A stretch of DNA of 64,000 bases, from contig NZ_AUIK01000035.1 of NCBI RefSeq assembly GCF_000423665.1, positions 20,176 through 84,175 on the forward strand, written 5' to 3'. Positions 11,858-19,356 of the stretch are shown here, in pieces. Positions within the stretch are counted from its first letter, which is position 1. Each line of letters begins with the position of its first letter. A program made the position numbers and the translations under genes. Below the pieces are notes generated by a model, which did not search any database, was not told where the DNA came from, and saw only the letters and a list, made by a program, of their open reading frames with translations. This stretch comes from Solirubrobacter soli DSM 22325. Its GTDB lineage: Bacteria; Actinomycetota; Thermoleophilia; Solirubrobacterales; Solirubrobacteraceae.

Positions 11858-12520
11858 TTACCTCGTCCCGGACGTCCGGCCGAGCCCGGCCTCGCGCGCC
11901 CGCACGATCGCCTCGGAGCGATCGCGGACCTGCAGCTTGGCGAGGATGTTCGAGACGTGGTTGCGCACGGTCTTCGGGCTGAGCACGAGGCGGCGCATGA
12001 TCTCGGGGTTCGGCAGCCCTTCGGCGATCAGGTCGAGCACCTCGCGCTCGCGGTCGGTCAGCTCGGGGAACGCCTGCGGCGGCTGGTCGGCGCGCGAGCG
12101 GGAGAAGAAGTCGATCACGCGGGTGGCGATCGCGGGGCTGAAGATCGCCTCGCCGGAGGCGATCGCCTGGATGGCGCGCGCGAGCTCCTCCTGGCCGGCG
12201 CCCTTGAGCACGTAGCCGCGCGCCCCGGCGCGCAGCGCCGCGAACACCGAGTCCTCGTCCTCGAACATCGTCAGCACGAGCACGTGCACGTTCGGCGCCT
12301 GGGCCACGATGGCGCGCGTCGCCTCGATCCCGCCGCCCCCGGGCATCTGGAGATCCATCACCGCGACGTCGGGCACGTGCTCGATCGCGAGCGCGACGGC
12401 CTCGGCGCCGGTCGCGGCCTCGCCGACGACCTCGACGCCGTCGAGCGACTCCAGCAGCAGCCGGAGCCCGGCGCGGAACGCGGGATGGTCGTCGGCGATG
12501 AGCAGGCGCAGACCCGCCAT
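11858..12520 (-). CDS. NarL/FixJ-family response regulator
   Basis: 220 residues. Receiver domain with LLIADDHPAF, phosphoacceptor Asp in DVAVMDLQMPGGGG (about residue 54) and Lys in YVLKGAG; LuxR HTH at about 145-205 (LTDREREVLDLIAEGLPN; LSPKTVRNHVSNILAKL). Two adjacent ATGs (12523, 12520) follow a GGAGG; I chose 12520, which leaves three bases between SD and start and overlaps the kinase stop by one base (TGATG). It is co-translated with the degenerate kinase upstream, yet the intact kinase transcribed divergently at 13757 is an equally likely phosphate donor. Confidence 0.9.
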   Translation of the reverse strand: MAGLRLLIADDHPAFRAGLRLLLESLDGVEVVGEAATGAEAVALAIEHVPDVAVMDLQMPGGGGIEATRAIVAQAPNVHVLVLTMFEDEDSVFAALRAGARGYVLKGAGQEELARAIQAIASGEAIFSPAIATRVIDFFSRSRADQPPQAFPELTDREREVLDLIAEGLPNPEIMRRLVLSPKTVRNHVSNILAKLQVRDRSEAIVRAREAGLGRTSGTR

Positions 12521-13608
12521 CATCCTCCAAGCGCGAGCGGCAGGCGCGCCGAGATGCGAACGCCGCCGGGCAGCGGCTCGAGCACGCACGTGCCGCCGAC
12601 CTCGCGGGCGCACGTCCCGATCCCGCCGAGCGCGAGTCCGTCGCCCTCGACGGCGACCTCGAGCGCGTCCTCGACCGACAGCCGGACGGCGCCCTGACGC
12701 CGCAGACCACCGATCGCCTCCTGCACGATCCGCAGGGCCGCGACCTCGACCGCCGCGGGCAGGGCGGGAAGCGCATCCGGCGCTTCGACGCTCACCTGCA
12801 GATCGCTGCGGCTCACGCGCTGCTCGACGCAGTCGCGGATCGCGCCGAGCAGCCCGAGCTGGTCGAGCGTCGGCGGGCGCAGGCCGGCCGCGAGGCGGCG
12901 GATGTCGGCGATCGCGTGCTGGGACTGCTCACGCATCCCCGCGAGCAGCCCGTCGACCGCCGGCGGGTCGCGGTCGAGCAGGTTGCGCGCCGCGTCGAGC
13001 GTCAGCGTCATCGCGGCCAGTGAAGGGCCGAGGCAGTCGTGCAGGTCGTGCCGCAGGTGGCGGCGCTCCTCCTCGCGCTCGGCCACGATGCGCTCGCGTG
13101 AGCGCAGCGCGTGCTTGGACAGGCCGACCGAGTGGGCGATCAGCGCCACCTGCCGCGCCTGCACCTCAAGACCCCGGCGTTCGCGCCCGGTCAGCGCGCA
13201 CCCGCCGCGTCCGGCCGCTCGCAGCCGGCCGAGCGGGCGATCGCCGTAGGTGAGCCGGACCGCCGTCGTCGCGTCGGTCGTGCGTCCCCACTCGTAGTGG
13301 CTGTCCGCGAGGTCGATGCCGACGTAGGCGAGGCCGAGGCTGCGGCCGACCGCCTCGGCGGCGTCGAACAGGACGCGGTCCGGCTCGCCGGGGATCTCGG
13401 AGACCGGCGCCGCGTCACCCACCGCGTCGTCGTCTGGATCGTGCCCGCGCAGGATCAGGGCCACGCAGGCGGCCGCGGCGACGATCAGCGGGGTCACGGC
13501 GGGCGACGGGACCGCCGCGAGCGCGAGCACGGCCGCCGCTGGAACCACAACACCGGCATACCGTCCAAGACGGGGTGCTGGACCGGCGATCTGCAGCGTG
13601 TGCGACAT
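12520..13608 (-). CDS. NarL-type histidine kinase with degenerate ATP-binding domain
   Basis: 362 residues. Two hydrophobic segments near the N-terminus (about 15-55) anchor it in the membrane; a GAF-like region precedes the HisKA_3 helix with an intact phospho-His (EERRHLRHDLHDCLGPSL). The HATPase domain is damaged: the N box reads VQEAIGGLRRQG instead of EALANVxxH, so the essential Asn is gone; the D box is VEGDGLA; and the stretch between them is shortened. ATG 13608 has a good SD (GAGGAG). It may serve as phospho-acceptor, phosphatase or heterodimer partner for the intact kinase encoded divergently next to it. Confidence 0.85.
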   Translation of the reverse strand: MSHTLQIAGPAPRLGRYAGVVVPAAAVLALAAVPSPAVTPLIVAAAACVALILRGHDPDDDAVGDAAPVSEIPGEPDRVLFDAAEAVGRSLGLAYVGIDLADSHYEWGRTTDATTAVRLTYGDRPLGRLRAAGRGGCALTGRERRGLEVQARQVALIAHSVGLSKHALRSRERIVAEREEERRHLRHDLHDCLGPSLAAMTLTLDAARNLLDRDPPAVDGLLAGMREQSQHAIADIRRLAAGLRPPTLDQLGLLGAIRDCVEQRVSRSDLQVSVEAPDALPALPAAVEVAALRIVQEAIGGLRRQGAVRLSVEDALEVAVEGDGLALGGIGTCAREVGGTCVLEPLPGGVRISARLPLALGG

Positions 13609-13706
13609 CGAAGTGCTCCTCTCCGGCCGGGGCTCCCGGGCGCCCGGCGATGACGGTCGCCCCTCGGCCTCGGCTTCGGGGATGCGGACAGAGCGTCTTG
13701 TGGGGG

Positions 13707-13737
13707 GTGTCCCGACGTCAAGGGGCACGTGTCCCGA
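13707..13737. promoter_or_regulatory. Direct repeats between divergent kinase genes
   Basis: GTGTCCCGA occurs at 13707-13715 and again at 13729-13737, 22 bases (about two helical turns) apart on the same face of the DNA, in the 148-base space between the divergent kinase genes. This spacing suits a dimeric NarL-type regulator, perhaps the one encoded at 11858. No clear -10/-35 pair was found beside it. Confidence 0.4.
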
Positions 13738-13756
13738 GTGGTCCAGGCGCCAATCG

Positions 13757-14482
13757 ATGTATCACCGGCGCTCACGTCCCGTTCAGTCGGACGTGTACTC
13801 GACCGGCATCCGACTCCTCGCTGCGGTGGTCGCCGCGCTGCGGCGGGCGTTCGACCCCGAGTCGCTCGTCATCCGGGCGCGCGACGAGGAGCGCCGGCTC
13901 CTGCGCCGCGACCTCCATGACGGGCTCGGGCCGACGCTCGCGGCGATGGCGCTGCGGATCGACGTCGCGCTGCGGCAACTCGAGCGCGAGCCGGAGGCGG
14001 CCGAGCGCCAGCTCGTCGCCCTGCGCGAGGATTCCCGGCGCGCGATCGCCGACGTCCGCCAGATCGCCTACGGGCTGCGGCCGCCGGCGCTCGACGAGCT
14101 CGGGCTGATCGGCGCGATCGAGGAGTGCACCGAGCAGTTCGGCGTCGCCGACCGGCTCGAGCTGGACCTCGACCTGCCGGACGCGGTCCCGGCCCTGCCG
14201 GAGGCGATCGAGGTCGCCGTGCTGCGGATCGTCCAGGAGGCGCTGGCGAACGTCGCCCACCACTCCGGCGCGCGCGCGTGCGGCGTCCGGCTCGAGGTCC
14301 ACACGCTGGTCGCGATCGAGGTCTCCGACGACGGCGACGGCCTGCCCGAGGACTACCGGCCCGGGCTCGGTCTGCACTCGATGCGCGAGCGCGCGGCCGA
14401 GCTCGGTGGGACCTGCGCGATCGAGCCGCGCCGCCCGTGCGGCACGCGGGTGCGCGCCCAGCTCCCGCTCGCCGTGCACTGA
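13757..14482 (+). CDS. NarL-type sensor histidine kinase (intact)
   Basis: 241 residues. A short N-terminus with one weak hydrophobic stretch (GIRLLAAVVAALRRAF) leads into HisKA_3 with phospho-His in RRLLRRDLHDGLGPTLAAM and a complete HATPase domain: EALANVAHHSG (N box), DDGDGLP (D box), LGLHSMRERAAELGG (G box). It is closely related to the kinase on the opposite strand in the HisKA region, but here every ATP-site motif is intact. No sensory domain is evident, so input may come through a partner. Start at ATG 13757; the frame is open further upstream but Arg/Ser-rich; GTG 13793 is an alternative. Confidence 0.85.
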   Translation: MYHRRSRPVQSDVYSTGIRLLAAVVAALRRAFDPESLVIRARDEERRLLRRDLHDGLGPTLAAMALRIDVALRQLEREPEAAERQLVALREDSRRAIADVRQIAYGLRPPALDELGLIGAIEECTEQFGVADRLELDLDLPDAVPALPEAIEVAVLRIVQEALANVAHHSGARACGVRLEVHTLVAIEVSDDGDGLPEDYRPGLGLHSMRERAAELGGTCAIEPRRPCGTRVRAQLPLAVH

Positions 14483-14548
14483 AAGCCCGCGCAAGTCGGG
14501 ACCTCTGCCTCATGACGGGGGGTCGCCGGGCGGTGTTCAGTCATCGAT

Positions 14549-14686
14549 ATGAGCCCCCTCGAACGCGAATTCGTGCAAGCGCTGCTGGACGAGCGCCTGC
14601 GCGCGGCACGCGAGCAACGCGCCGGCCGTCCCGCCGGCCCGCGCCCGCGCGTCACCCGCCCCTGGCGCAAGCCGCCACGCGACTGA
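14549..14686 (+). CDS. Small basic hypothetical protein
   Basis: A possible 45-residue protein, MSPLEREFVQALLDERLRAA then a basic Arg/Pro tail ending in PWRKPPRD. It begins with an amphipathic helix and has good high-GC third-position usage. ATG 14549 and stop 14684-14686 fit neatly between the kinase and the sigma-factor gene on the same strand. Its pairing with the ECF sigma gene could mean a small regulator, but this is only a guess and no clear SD is seen. Confidence 0.4.
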   Translation: MSPLEREFVQALLDERLRAAREQRAGRPAGPRPRVTRPWRKPPRD

Positions 14687-14717
14687 GCCGCCCCTTCTAG
14701 CCCACGGAGAGCAGCCT

Positions 14718-15299
14718 GTGCTCCATCAGCTCCATCAGACCCGCAGCTACCTCGCCGCCGTCGACGCGGAACGGATCGAGCGGATGGTCGCCGCCGCGGG
14801 CCGCGGCGACCAGTCGGCGTGGTCGGCGCTCGTCGCCCGCTTCCGCGGACGCGTCCTGCGTGTCGCCCGCTTCCACGGCCTGAACGCGCACCAGGCCGAC
14901 GACGTCGCCCAGGAGACGTGGCTGCGCCTGTTCCGCAACCTCGAGCGGGTGCGTGACCCGCTCGCGCTCGGCGCGTGGGTGGACACGACGGCGCGGCGCG
15001 AGTGCCTGCGGGCGCTGCGCGGGACGCGGCACGAGGACCTGACCGACGAGGAGGTGGGCGTCGACCGGGTCGCCGTCGAGGACGACACCGAGCTCGAGGA
15101 GCAGCGCGTCGCGCTCGCCCGTGCGGTGGCGAACCTGCCGACGCGCCAGCGGGAGCTGATGGAGTGCCTGCTCGCCGAGTCCGAGCCGAGCTACGCGGAG
15201 GTCGCGCAGCAGCTCGGGATCCCGATCGGGAGCATCGGCCCGACCCGCGGGCGGTGCGTCGAGAAGCTGCGCGTCGAGCTGCTCGCGGCGCGGTCCTGA
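14718..15299 (+). CDS. ECF-type RNA polymerase sigma-70 factor
   Basis: 193 residues with region 2 (SALVARFRGRVLRVARFHGLN..DDVAQETWLRLFRNL, about 35-90) and region 4 (LPTRQRELMECLLAESEPSYAEVAQQLGIPIGSIG, in part; about 135-185), the two-domain layout of ECF sigma factors, which redirect RNA polymerase to alternative promoters. GTG 14718 follows GGAGA by seven bases. No anti-sigma gene is next to it, unless the preceding 45-residue protein acts as one. The next gene on the same strand encodes a secreted RTX-repeat protein whose upstream TAGCGTC motif recurs elsewhere in the window. Confidence 0.92.
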   Translation: MLHQLHQTRSYLAAVDAERIERMVAAAGRGDQSAWSALVARFRGRVLRVARFHGLNAHQADDVAQETWLRLFRNLERVRDPLALGAWVDTTARRECLRALRGTRHEDLTDEEVGVDRVAVEDDTELEEQRVALARAVANLPTRQRELMECLLAESEPSYAEVAQQLGIPIGSIGPTRGRCVEKLRVELLAARS

Positions 15300-15324
15300 G
15301 CCTCCCAGGTCCGCGCCGGGACAC

Positions 15325-15345
15325 ACCGGATTCCGGTTCTGTTCG
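15325..15345 (+). terminator. Probable terminator of the ECF sigma gene
   Basis: ACCGG-ATT-CCGGT (15325-15337) forms a tight hairpin 25 bases after the sigma-factor stop, followed by the T-rich TCTGTTCG. The stem is short but the tail is the most T-rich stretch nearby. Confidence 0.5.
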
Positions 15346-15391
15346 TTCGTTCAGTGGGTGGATCCTCACCGGGCCATAGCGTCGGAGAACC

Positions 15392-16333
15392 ATGAAGCGA
15401 CCCCTTCTCCTCGCCGCTTTCGCCACCGCGCTGTTCGCCGTCCCCGCGTCCGCTCAAGCCGCCGTCGTCGGCGACGAGGACGGCGCCACCGTCTTCCGGG
15501 CGGGCGCGGGAGAGTCCAACGCCGTGTACTCCGCCGGCGGCTTCCCGACCGCGTTCCGCGACCTCGGCGCGCCGGTGCACGTCAACGCTCCGTGCACCGA
15601 CGACGGGGCCACGTTCAGCTGCCCGACCGCGCCGGTCTTCTATCTCAACGATCGCGCGGACATCGGCTGGATCATCACCAATTTCGGACCCGGTGAGGTG
15701 CACGGCGGCGGCGGCGCCGACGACCTCTTCGTGAGCGCGTCCCAGGACGCCCGCGCCGAGGGCGACTCGGGCGACGACATCGTCGACGTCAGCGCGAGCC
15801 TGACCGGCTACGGCCTCGGCGGCAGCGGCGACGACCGGATCGCCGGCGGCGGGCCGACCGACGGCGCGAGCGTGCTCGACGGCGGTGGCGACGATGACCT
15901 CGTCGCCCACGCGGGCTCGCAGTTCGCGACCCTGGGCGGCGGCTCCGGCGACGATCGCGTCGTCGGCGGCAACGCGTTGTCGGGGACGCTGACGGGCGGC
16001 GGCGGGAACGATGTCCTGACCTTCGCCAACGGCGCCGCTGCGCAGGGCGTGTGGACGATCGACGGCGGCAGCGGCAACGACACGATCACCGGCCATCCCG
16101 CGCATGACGTGGTGCACGGCGGGAGCGGCAACGACCGCATCGACGTCGCCGACGGCAACGCCGACGACGTCGACTGCGACGGCGGGCTGGACATCGTCTA
16201 CGCCGATGTCATCGACACCGTGGCGAGCGACTGCGAGCTGCGGCTCAACTTCCGCGGCCCCCGCAACTCGGCCGTCGAGTCCGCCCGTTCCGCGGCGGCC
16301 GCGCTGATCGCGCGCCCGCATCCGTTCCCGTAG
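15392..16333 (+). CDS. Secreted RTX (hemolysin-type Ca-binding repeat) protein
   Basis: 313 residues with a clear signal peptide (MKRPLLLAAFATALFAVPAS, cleavage near AQA). The first part (about 25-110) is a Cys-containing beta region; from about 110 to 255 there are RTX-type nonapeptide repeats (GGGGADDLF, GGSGDDRIAGG, GGSGNDTITG, GGSGNDRIDVADGN) that fold into a Ca-binding parallel beta-roll outside the cell. It ends with DCDGGLDIVYADVIDTVASDCEL, a closing motif also seen in the larger RTX protein at 50769. ATG 15392 lies nine bases after TAGCGT. No type I secretion genes are nearby and the signal peptide argues for Sec export. Confidence 0.85.
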   Translation: MKRPLLLAAFATALFAVPASAQAAVVGDEDGATVFRAGAGESNAVYSAGGFPTAFRDLGAPVHVNAPCTDDGATFSCPTAPVFYLNDRADIGWIITNFGPGEVHGGGGADDLFVSASQDARAEGDSGDDIVDVSASLTGYGLGGSGDDRIAGGGPTDGASVLDGGGDDDLVAHAGSQFATLGGGSGDDRVVGGNALSGTLTGGGGNDVLTFANGAAAQGVWTIDGGSGNDTITGHPAHDVVHGGSGNDRIDVADGNADDVDCDGGLDIVYADVIDTVASDCELRLNFRGPRNSAVESARSAAAALIARPHPFP

Positions 16334-16338
16334 GTCTT

Positions 16339-16857
16339 CTAGTTCAGTTCGGAGGCGATCGCCGCCTCCAGCAGCCCTCGGGCGCGCTCACGGTCGAGCG
16401 CGCCTGAGAGCCAGCGGTTGGAGAGGCCGTCGACGAGCGCGGTGAGGCGCTCGGCGGCGGCGCGTGCGTCCACGTGCGGCGCCTCGGCCGCGATCGCGTC
16501 GGCGACCAGCGCCACCCACGTGTCGGTCGCCTCCTTGACCTGCTCGCGCAGGTCGGGCTCGAAGACCGCGCTCGCCTGGATCTCGCCCCAGACCGTGCTC
16601 GTCTCGCGCGCCGCCTCGTCGAGCTCGGCCAGCAGCGTCGCCCTGACGCCGGCCGGCGCCGCACCCGCGGCCCGTTCGTTGGCGTGGTCGAGCGTCGCCC
16701 GGACCAGGCCCTTGCGCGAGCCGAAGTAGTAGTAGATCAGCGACACCGCGACGCCCGCCTCCGCCGCCACCACCTCGACCCGAAGGCCGCGTACGCCCGT
16801 GCGCGCGATCACCGCGATCGCGGAGTCGAGGATCAGATTGCGGCGGTCGGGAGCCAT
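16339..16857 (-). CDS. TetR-family transcriptional regulator
   Basis: 172 residues. The N-terminal HTH (about 5-50: NLILDSAIAVIARTGVRGLR, VEVVAAEAGVAVSLIYYYFG) is standard TetR; the C-terminal ligand domain (about 70-172) is of the type that ends with LVDGLSNRWLSGAL. It is divergent from the NCS1 permease gene with only 69 bases between the starts, and an imperfect palindrome lies within the permease promoter, so repression of the permease-ureohydrolase operon and of itself is the natural reading. The ligand is unknown; a guanidino or ureide compound would fit its targets. Confidence 0.92.
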   Translation of the reverse strand: MAPDRRNLILDSAIAVIARTGVRGLRVEVVAAEAGVAVSLIYYYFGSRKGLVRATLDHANERAAGAAPAGVRATLLAELDEAARETSTVWGEIQASAVFEPDLREQVKEATDTWVALVADAIAAEAPHVDARAAAERLTALVDGLSNRWLSGALDRERARGLLEAAIASELN

Positions 16858-16889
16858 CTCGCGCCGCCACCTTACTTACTGGCTGTGGC

Positions 16890-16926
16890 TTGACTGAATT
16901 TTCAATCTAACGTAGTGTGCGCCGTC
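16890..16926 (+). promoter_or_regulatory. Leaderless promoter with palindromic operator for the NCS1 permease operon
   Basis: TTGACT (-35, 16890-16895), 17 bases, then TAGTGT (-10, 16913-16918), eight bases before ATG 16927; no SD is present, so the mRNA should start at or next to the start codon. The spacer holds the imperfect palindrome GACTGAATTTTCAATC (16892-16907, six of seven arm pairs match), placed to block polymerase. The divergent TetR protein is the obvious binder (inference). Confidence 0.6.
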
Positions 16927-18361
16927 ATGGCGACGATCACGTATGGAGAGACGGCGGTCGTGGACCGCGCGGGGCGGGTCGAGGAGGCCGGGGTGGCGTA
17001 CATCCCGGAGGCGGAGCGGGACTCGCGGCCGGCGAACCTCGCGACGGTGTTCTTCGGCGGGAACCTCGCGTTCTCGGTGATCGTCTTCGGCTGGCTGCCG
17101 GTGACGTTCGGGCTCGGGTGGTGGGCGACGGTGACGTCGGCGGCGCTCGGGCTGGCGATCGGCACGCTGATCACGGCGCCGCTGGCGCTGCTCGGGCCGC
17201 GGACGGGGACGAACAACACGGTGTCCAGCGGCGCGCACTTCGGCGTCACCGGGCGGCTCGTGGGCTCGGCGCTGACGCTGGCGTTCGCGCTCGCGTACGC
17301 GGCGATCGCGGTCTGGACGTCGGGCGATGCGCTGGTCGCCGGGGCGCATCGGCTGTTCGGCACGCCCGCGGGCGACGGCGCGCTGGCGGTCGGGTACGCG
17401 CTGATCGCCGCCGAGATCGCCCTTGTCGCCCTGTACGGCCACGCGACCGTGGTCGCGCTGCAGCGGATCGTCGTGCCGGTCGTGGGCGTGCTGTTGCTGC
17501 TGGGCGTGTTCGCCTTCGCGGGCGACTTCCACGCGAGCGGCTCGGGCGAGTTCCTGCTCGGCGGGTTCTGGCCGACGTGGGCGCTGGCGGTCACCGTCGC
17601 CGCGGCGGGGCCGCTCTCCTACGCGCCGTCGCTGGGCGACTACACGCGCCGGATCTCGAGCGCGCACGGTGACCGGCGGGTGTTGGCCGCCGCCGGCCTC
17701 GGCGTCTACGGCGGCCTGCTGGCCACCACGCTGTTCGGCGCCTTCACCGCGCTCTGCCTGACGCACCTCGGCGACTCCTACGTCGGCGACCTGGTCGCCG
17801 CCGCGCCCGCCTGGTACGTCCTGCCGATCCTCGTCATCGGCCTCGCCGGCGGGGTCGGCCAGGGCGTGCTGAACATGTACGCGTCCGGCCTCGACCTCGC
17901 CGCGATCGTCCCGAACGCCCGCCGCGTGCACGCGACGCTGATCACCAGCGTGCTCGCGATCGCGCTCGTCTTCCTCGGCACGTTCGCGCTGAACGCCGTC
18001 GACTCGATCACCGCGATGACGCTGGTCCTGAACGGCGTCGCCGCCCCGTGGGTGGTCGTGAACCTGCTCGGGTTCCTGGTCGCCCGACGGCGCACGTACG
18101 ACCCGCACGATCTGCAGGCGTTCAACGAGGGCCGCCGCGGCGGGCGCTACTGGTTCACCGGCGGCTGGAACCTGCGGGCGATCGGCGCCTGGGGCGGCCG
18201 GCTCCGCCTTCGGCCTGCTGGCCGTCACCACCGACCTCTACACCGGCCCGCTGGCGAACCTCGCCGGCGGCGTCGACCTGTCCCTCGCCGGCTCGGCGCT
18301 CGTCGCCGCGGCCGTCTACCTCATCGCGCTGGCCGTCTGGCCGGAAGGAGATTCCAAGTGA
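16927..18361 (+). CDS. NCS1-family nucleobase/ureide permease, broken by a one-base frameshift
   Basis: Sodium- or proton-coupled NCS1 carrier for cytosine, purine, allantoin or hydantoin-like substrates. About a dozen hydrophobic segments are visible from NLATVFFGGNLAFSVIVFGW onward; the TGTNNTVSSGAHFGV and SYAPSLGDYTRR stretches are family-like. After WNLRAIGAW (18189) the frame turns into Arg-rich nonsense that would run into the next gene. Removing one G from the GGGG run at 18191-18194 restores AAGSAFGLLAVTTDLYTGPL, the last membrane segments and a stop at 18359-18361 that overlaps the next gene's GTG as GTGA. So this is a +1 error or mutation in one gene, not a permease-enzyme fusion. 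Confidence 0.85.
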
Positions 18362-19329
18362 TCGATCCGCTGACCCGTTGGGCCGCCTATGGCGAGAAGC
18401 CCGACTACTGCGGCCTGATGACCTACGCCGGGCTCCCGTACACGGAGGACCCGGCCGAGTTGGAGGGCGTCGACGTGGCGATCGTCGGCGCGCCGATGGA
18501 CGAGCTGACGTCGGACTCGCCCGGGACGCGTTTTGGCCCGCGGGCGATCCGGGCGGCGTCCTGTGCCGCCGGCCCGCACCTCGAGGCCGGCGTGGACGCG
18601 CTGCGCGACGTGCTGCGGGTCGTGGACTTCGGCGATGCCCCGATCCTCCCCGCCGACCCGGTGCGCTCGCACACGGCGATCCAGGCGACGGTCGCGCAGG
18701 TGCTGGCGGCGGGCGCGATGCCGGTGATCCTCGGCGGCGACCACTCGATCGCCGAGCCCGACATCCGCGCGGTGGCGGAGAAGCACGGCCCGGTCGGCCT
18801 GATCCACTTCGACACGCACACGGACACCGGCCGCGAGGTCTTCGGCGCGACGCTCTCGCACGGCTCCTGCATGTACCGACTCGTCGAGTCCGGCCACATC
18901 GACCCCGAGCGCTACGTCCAGATCGGTCTGCGCGGCTACTGGCCGGGTGCCGAGGAGTTCGGCTGGCAGGCCGAGCGCGGGATCGTCTCGCACTTCATGC
19001 ACGACGTCCGCGACCGCGGCATCCGCGCGGTCGTCGCCGACACGATCGAGCACGTCGGCGCCGGCCCGGTCTTCCTCAGCGTCGACATCGACGTCCTCGA
19101 CCCGGCCTTCGCCCCCGGCACCGGCACGCCCGAGCCGGGCGGGATGACCTCCGGCGAGCTGCTCTGGGCCTGCCGCGAGCTCGCGACCGCGGTCGACCTC
19201 GTCGGCCACGAGATCGTCGAGGTCCTCCCGGACCGCATCGGCTCCCGCGACATCACGGCCCTCGTCGCCGAGCGCGTCGTCCGCGAGACCCTGACGGGCG
19301 TCGCCGCCCGCCGCCTCGTCCGAACCTAA
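18358..19329 (+). CDS. Agmatinase/guanidinobutyrase-type ureohydrolase
   Basis: 323 residues of the Mn-dependent arginase/agmatinase family, which release urea from guanidino compounds. Metal-binding motifs are present: GGDHSIAEP (about 126-134), HFDTHTDTG (about 149-157; most relatives have DAH instead of DTH), and SVDIDVLDPAFAPGTGTPEP (about 241-260). GTG 18358 overlaps the permease stop (GTGA), so carrier and enzyme are coupled: uptake of a guanidino or ureido compound followed by urea release is the likely job. Substrate choice within the family (agmatine, guanidinobutyrate, guanidine and so on) cannot be read from sequence. The urea could feed the urease encoded 17 kb downstream. Confidence 0.88.
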   Translation: MIDPLTRWAAYGEKPDYCGLMTYAGLPYTEDPAELEGVDVAIVGAPMDELTSDSPGTRFGPRAIRAASCAAGPHLEAGVDALRDVLRVVDFGDAPILPADPVRSHTAIQATVAQVLAAGAMPVILGGDHSIAEPDIRAVAEKHGPVGLIHFDTHTDTGREVFGATLSHGSCMYRLVESGHIDPERYVQIGLRGYWPGAEEFGWQAERGIVSHFMHDVRDRGIRAVVADTIEHVGAGPVFLSVDIDVLDPAFAPGTGTPEPGGMTSGELLWACRELATAVDLVGHEIVEVLPDRIGSRDITALVAERVVRETLTGVAARRLVRT

Positions 19330-19346
19330 AGGGGTCAGGCCCTTTA
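19327..19346. repeat. TAAAGGG/CCCTTTA palindrome (terminator or REP-like)
   Basis: TAAAGGG (19327-19333) and CCCTTTA (19340-19346) form a perfect seven-base stem around GTCAGG, starting at the stop codon of the ureohydrolase and followed by TCTTT. It can act as a terminator. The core AAAGGGGTCAGGCCCTTT resembles palindromes scattered in many genomes as REP-type elements. TATCTT (19345-19350) at its right edge is six bases from the next GTG and may be that gene's -10 box. Confidence 0.5.
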
Positions 19347-19356
19347 TCTTTGGCGG

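Noticed and set aside
9833..12697. A 954-residue frame on the plus strand across several genes
   Set aside because: It runs antisense through the Gly-rich protein and response-regulator genes and has no family motif.
16915..19329. An 804-residue permease-ureohydrolase fusion
   Set aside because: The joining segment is Arg-rich out-of-frame sequence; removing one G restores separate genes with a GTGA junction.
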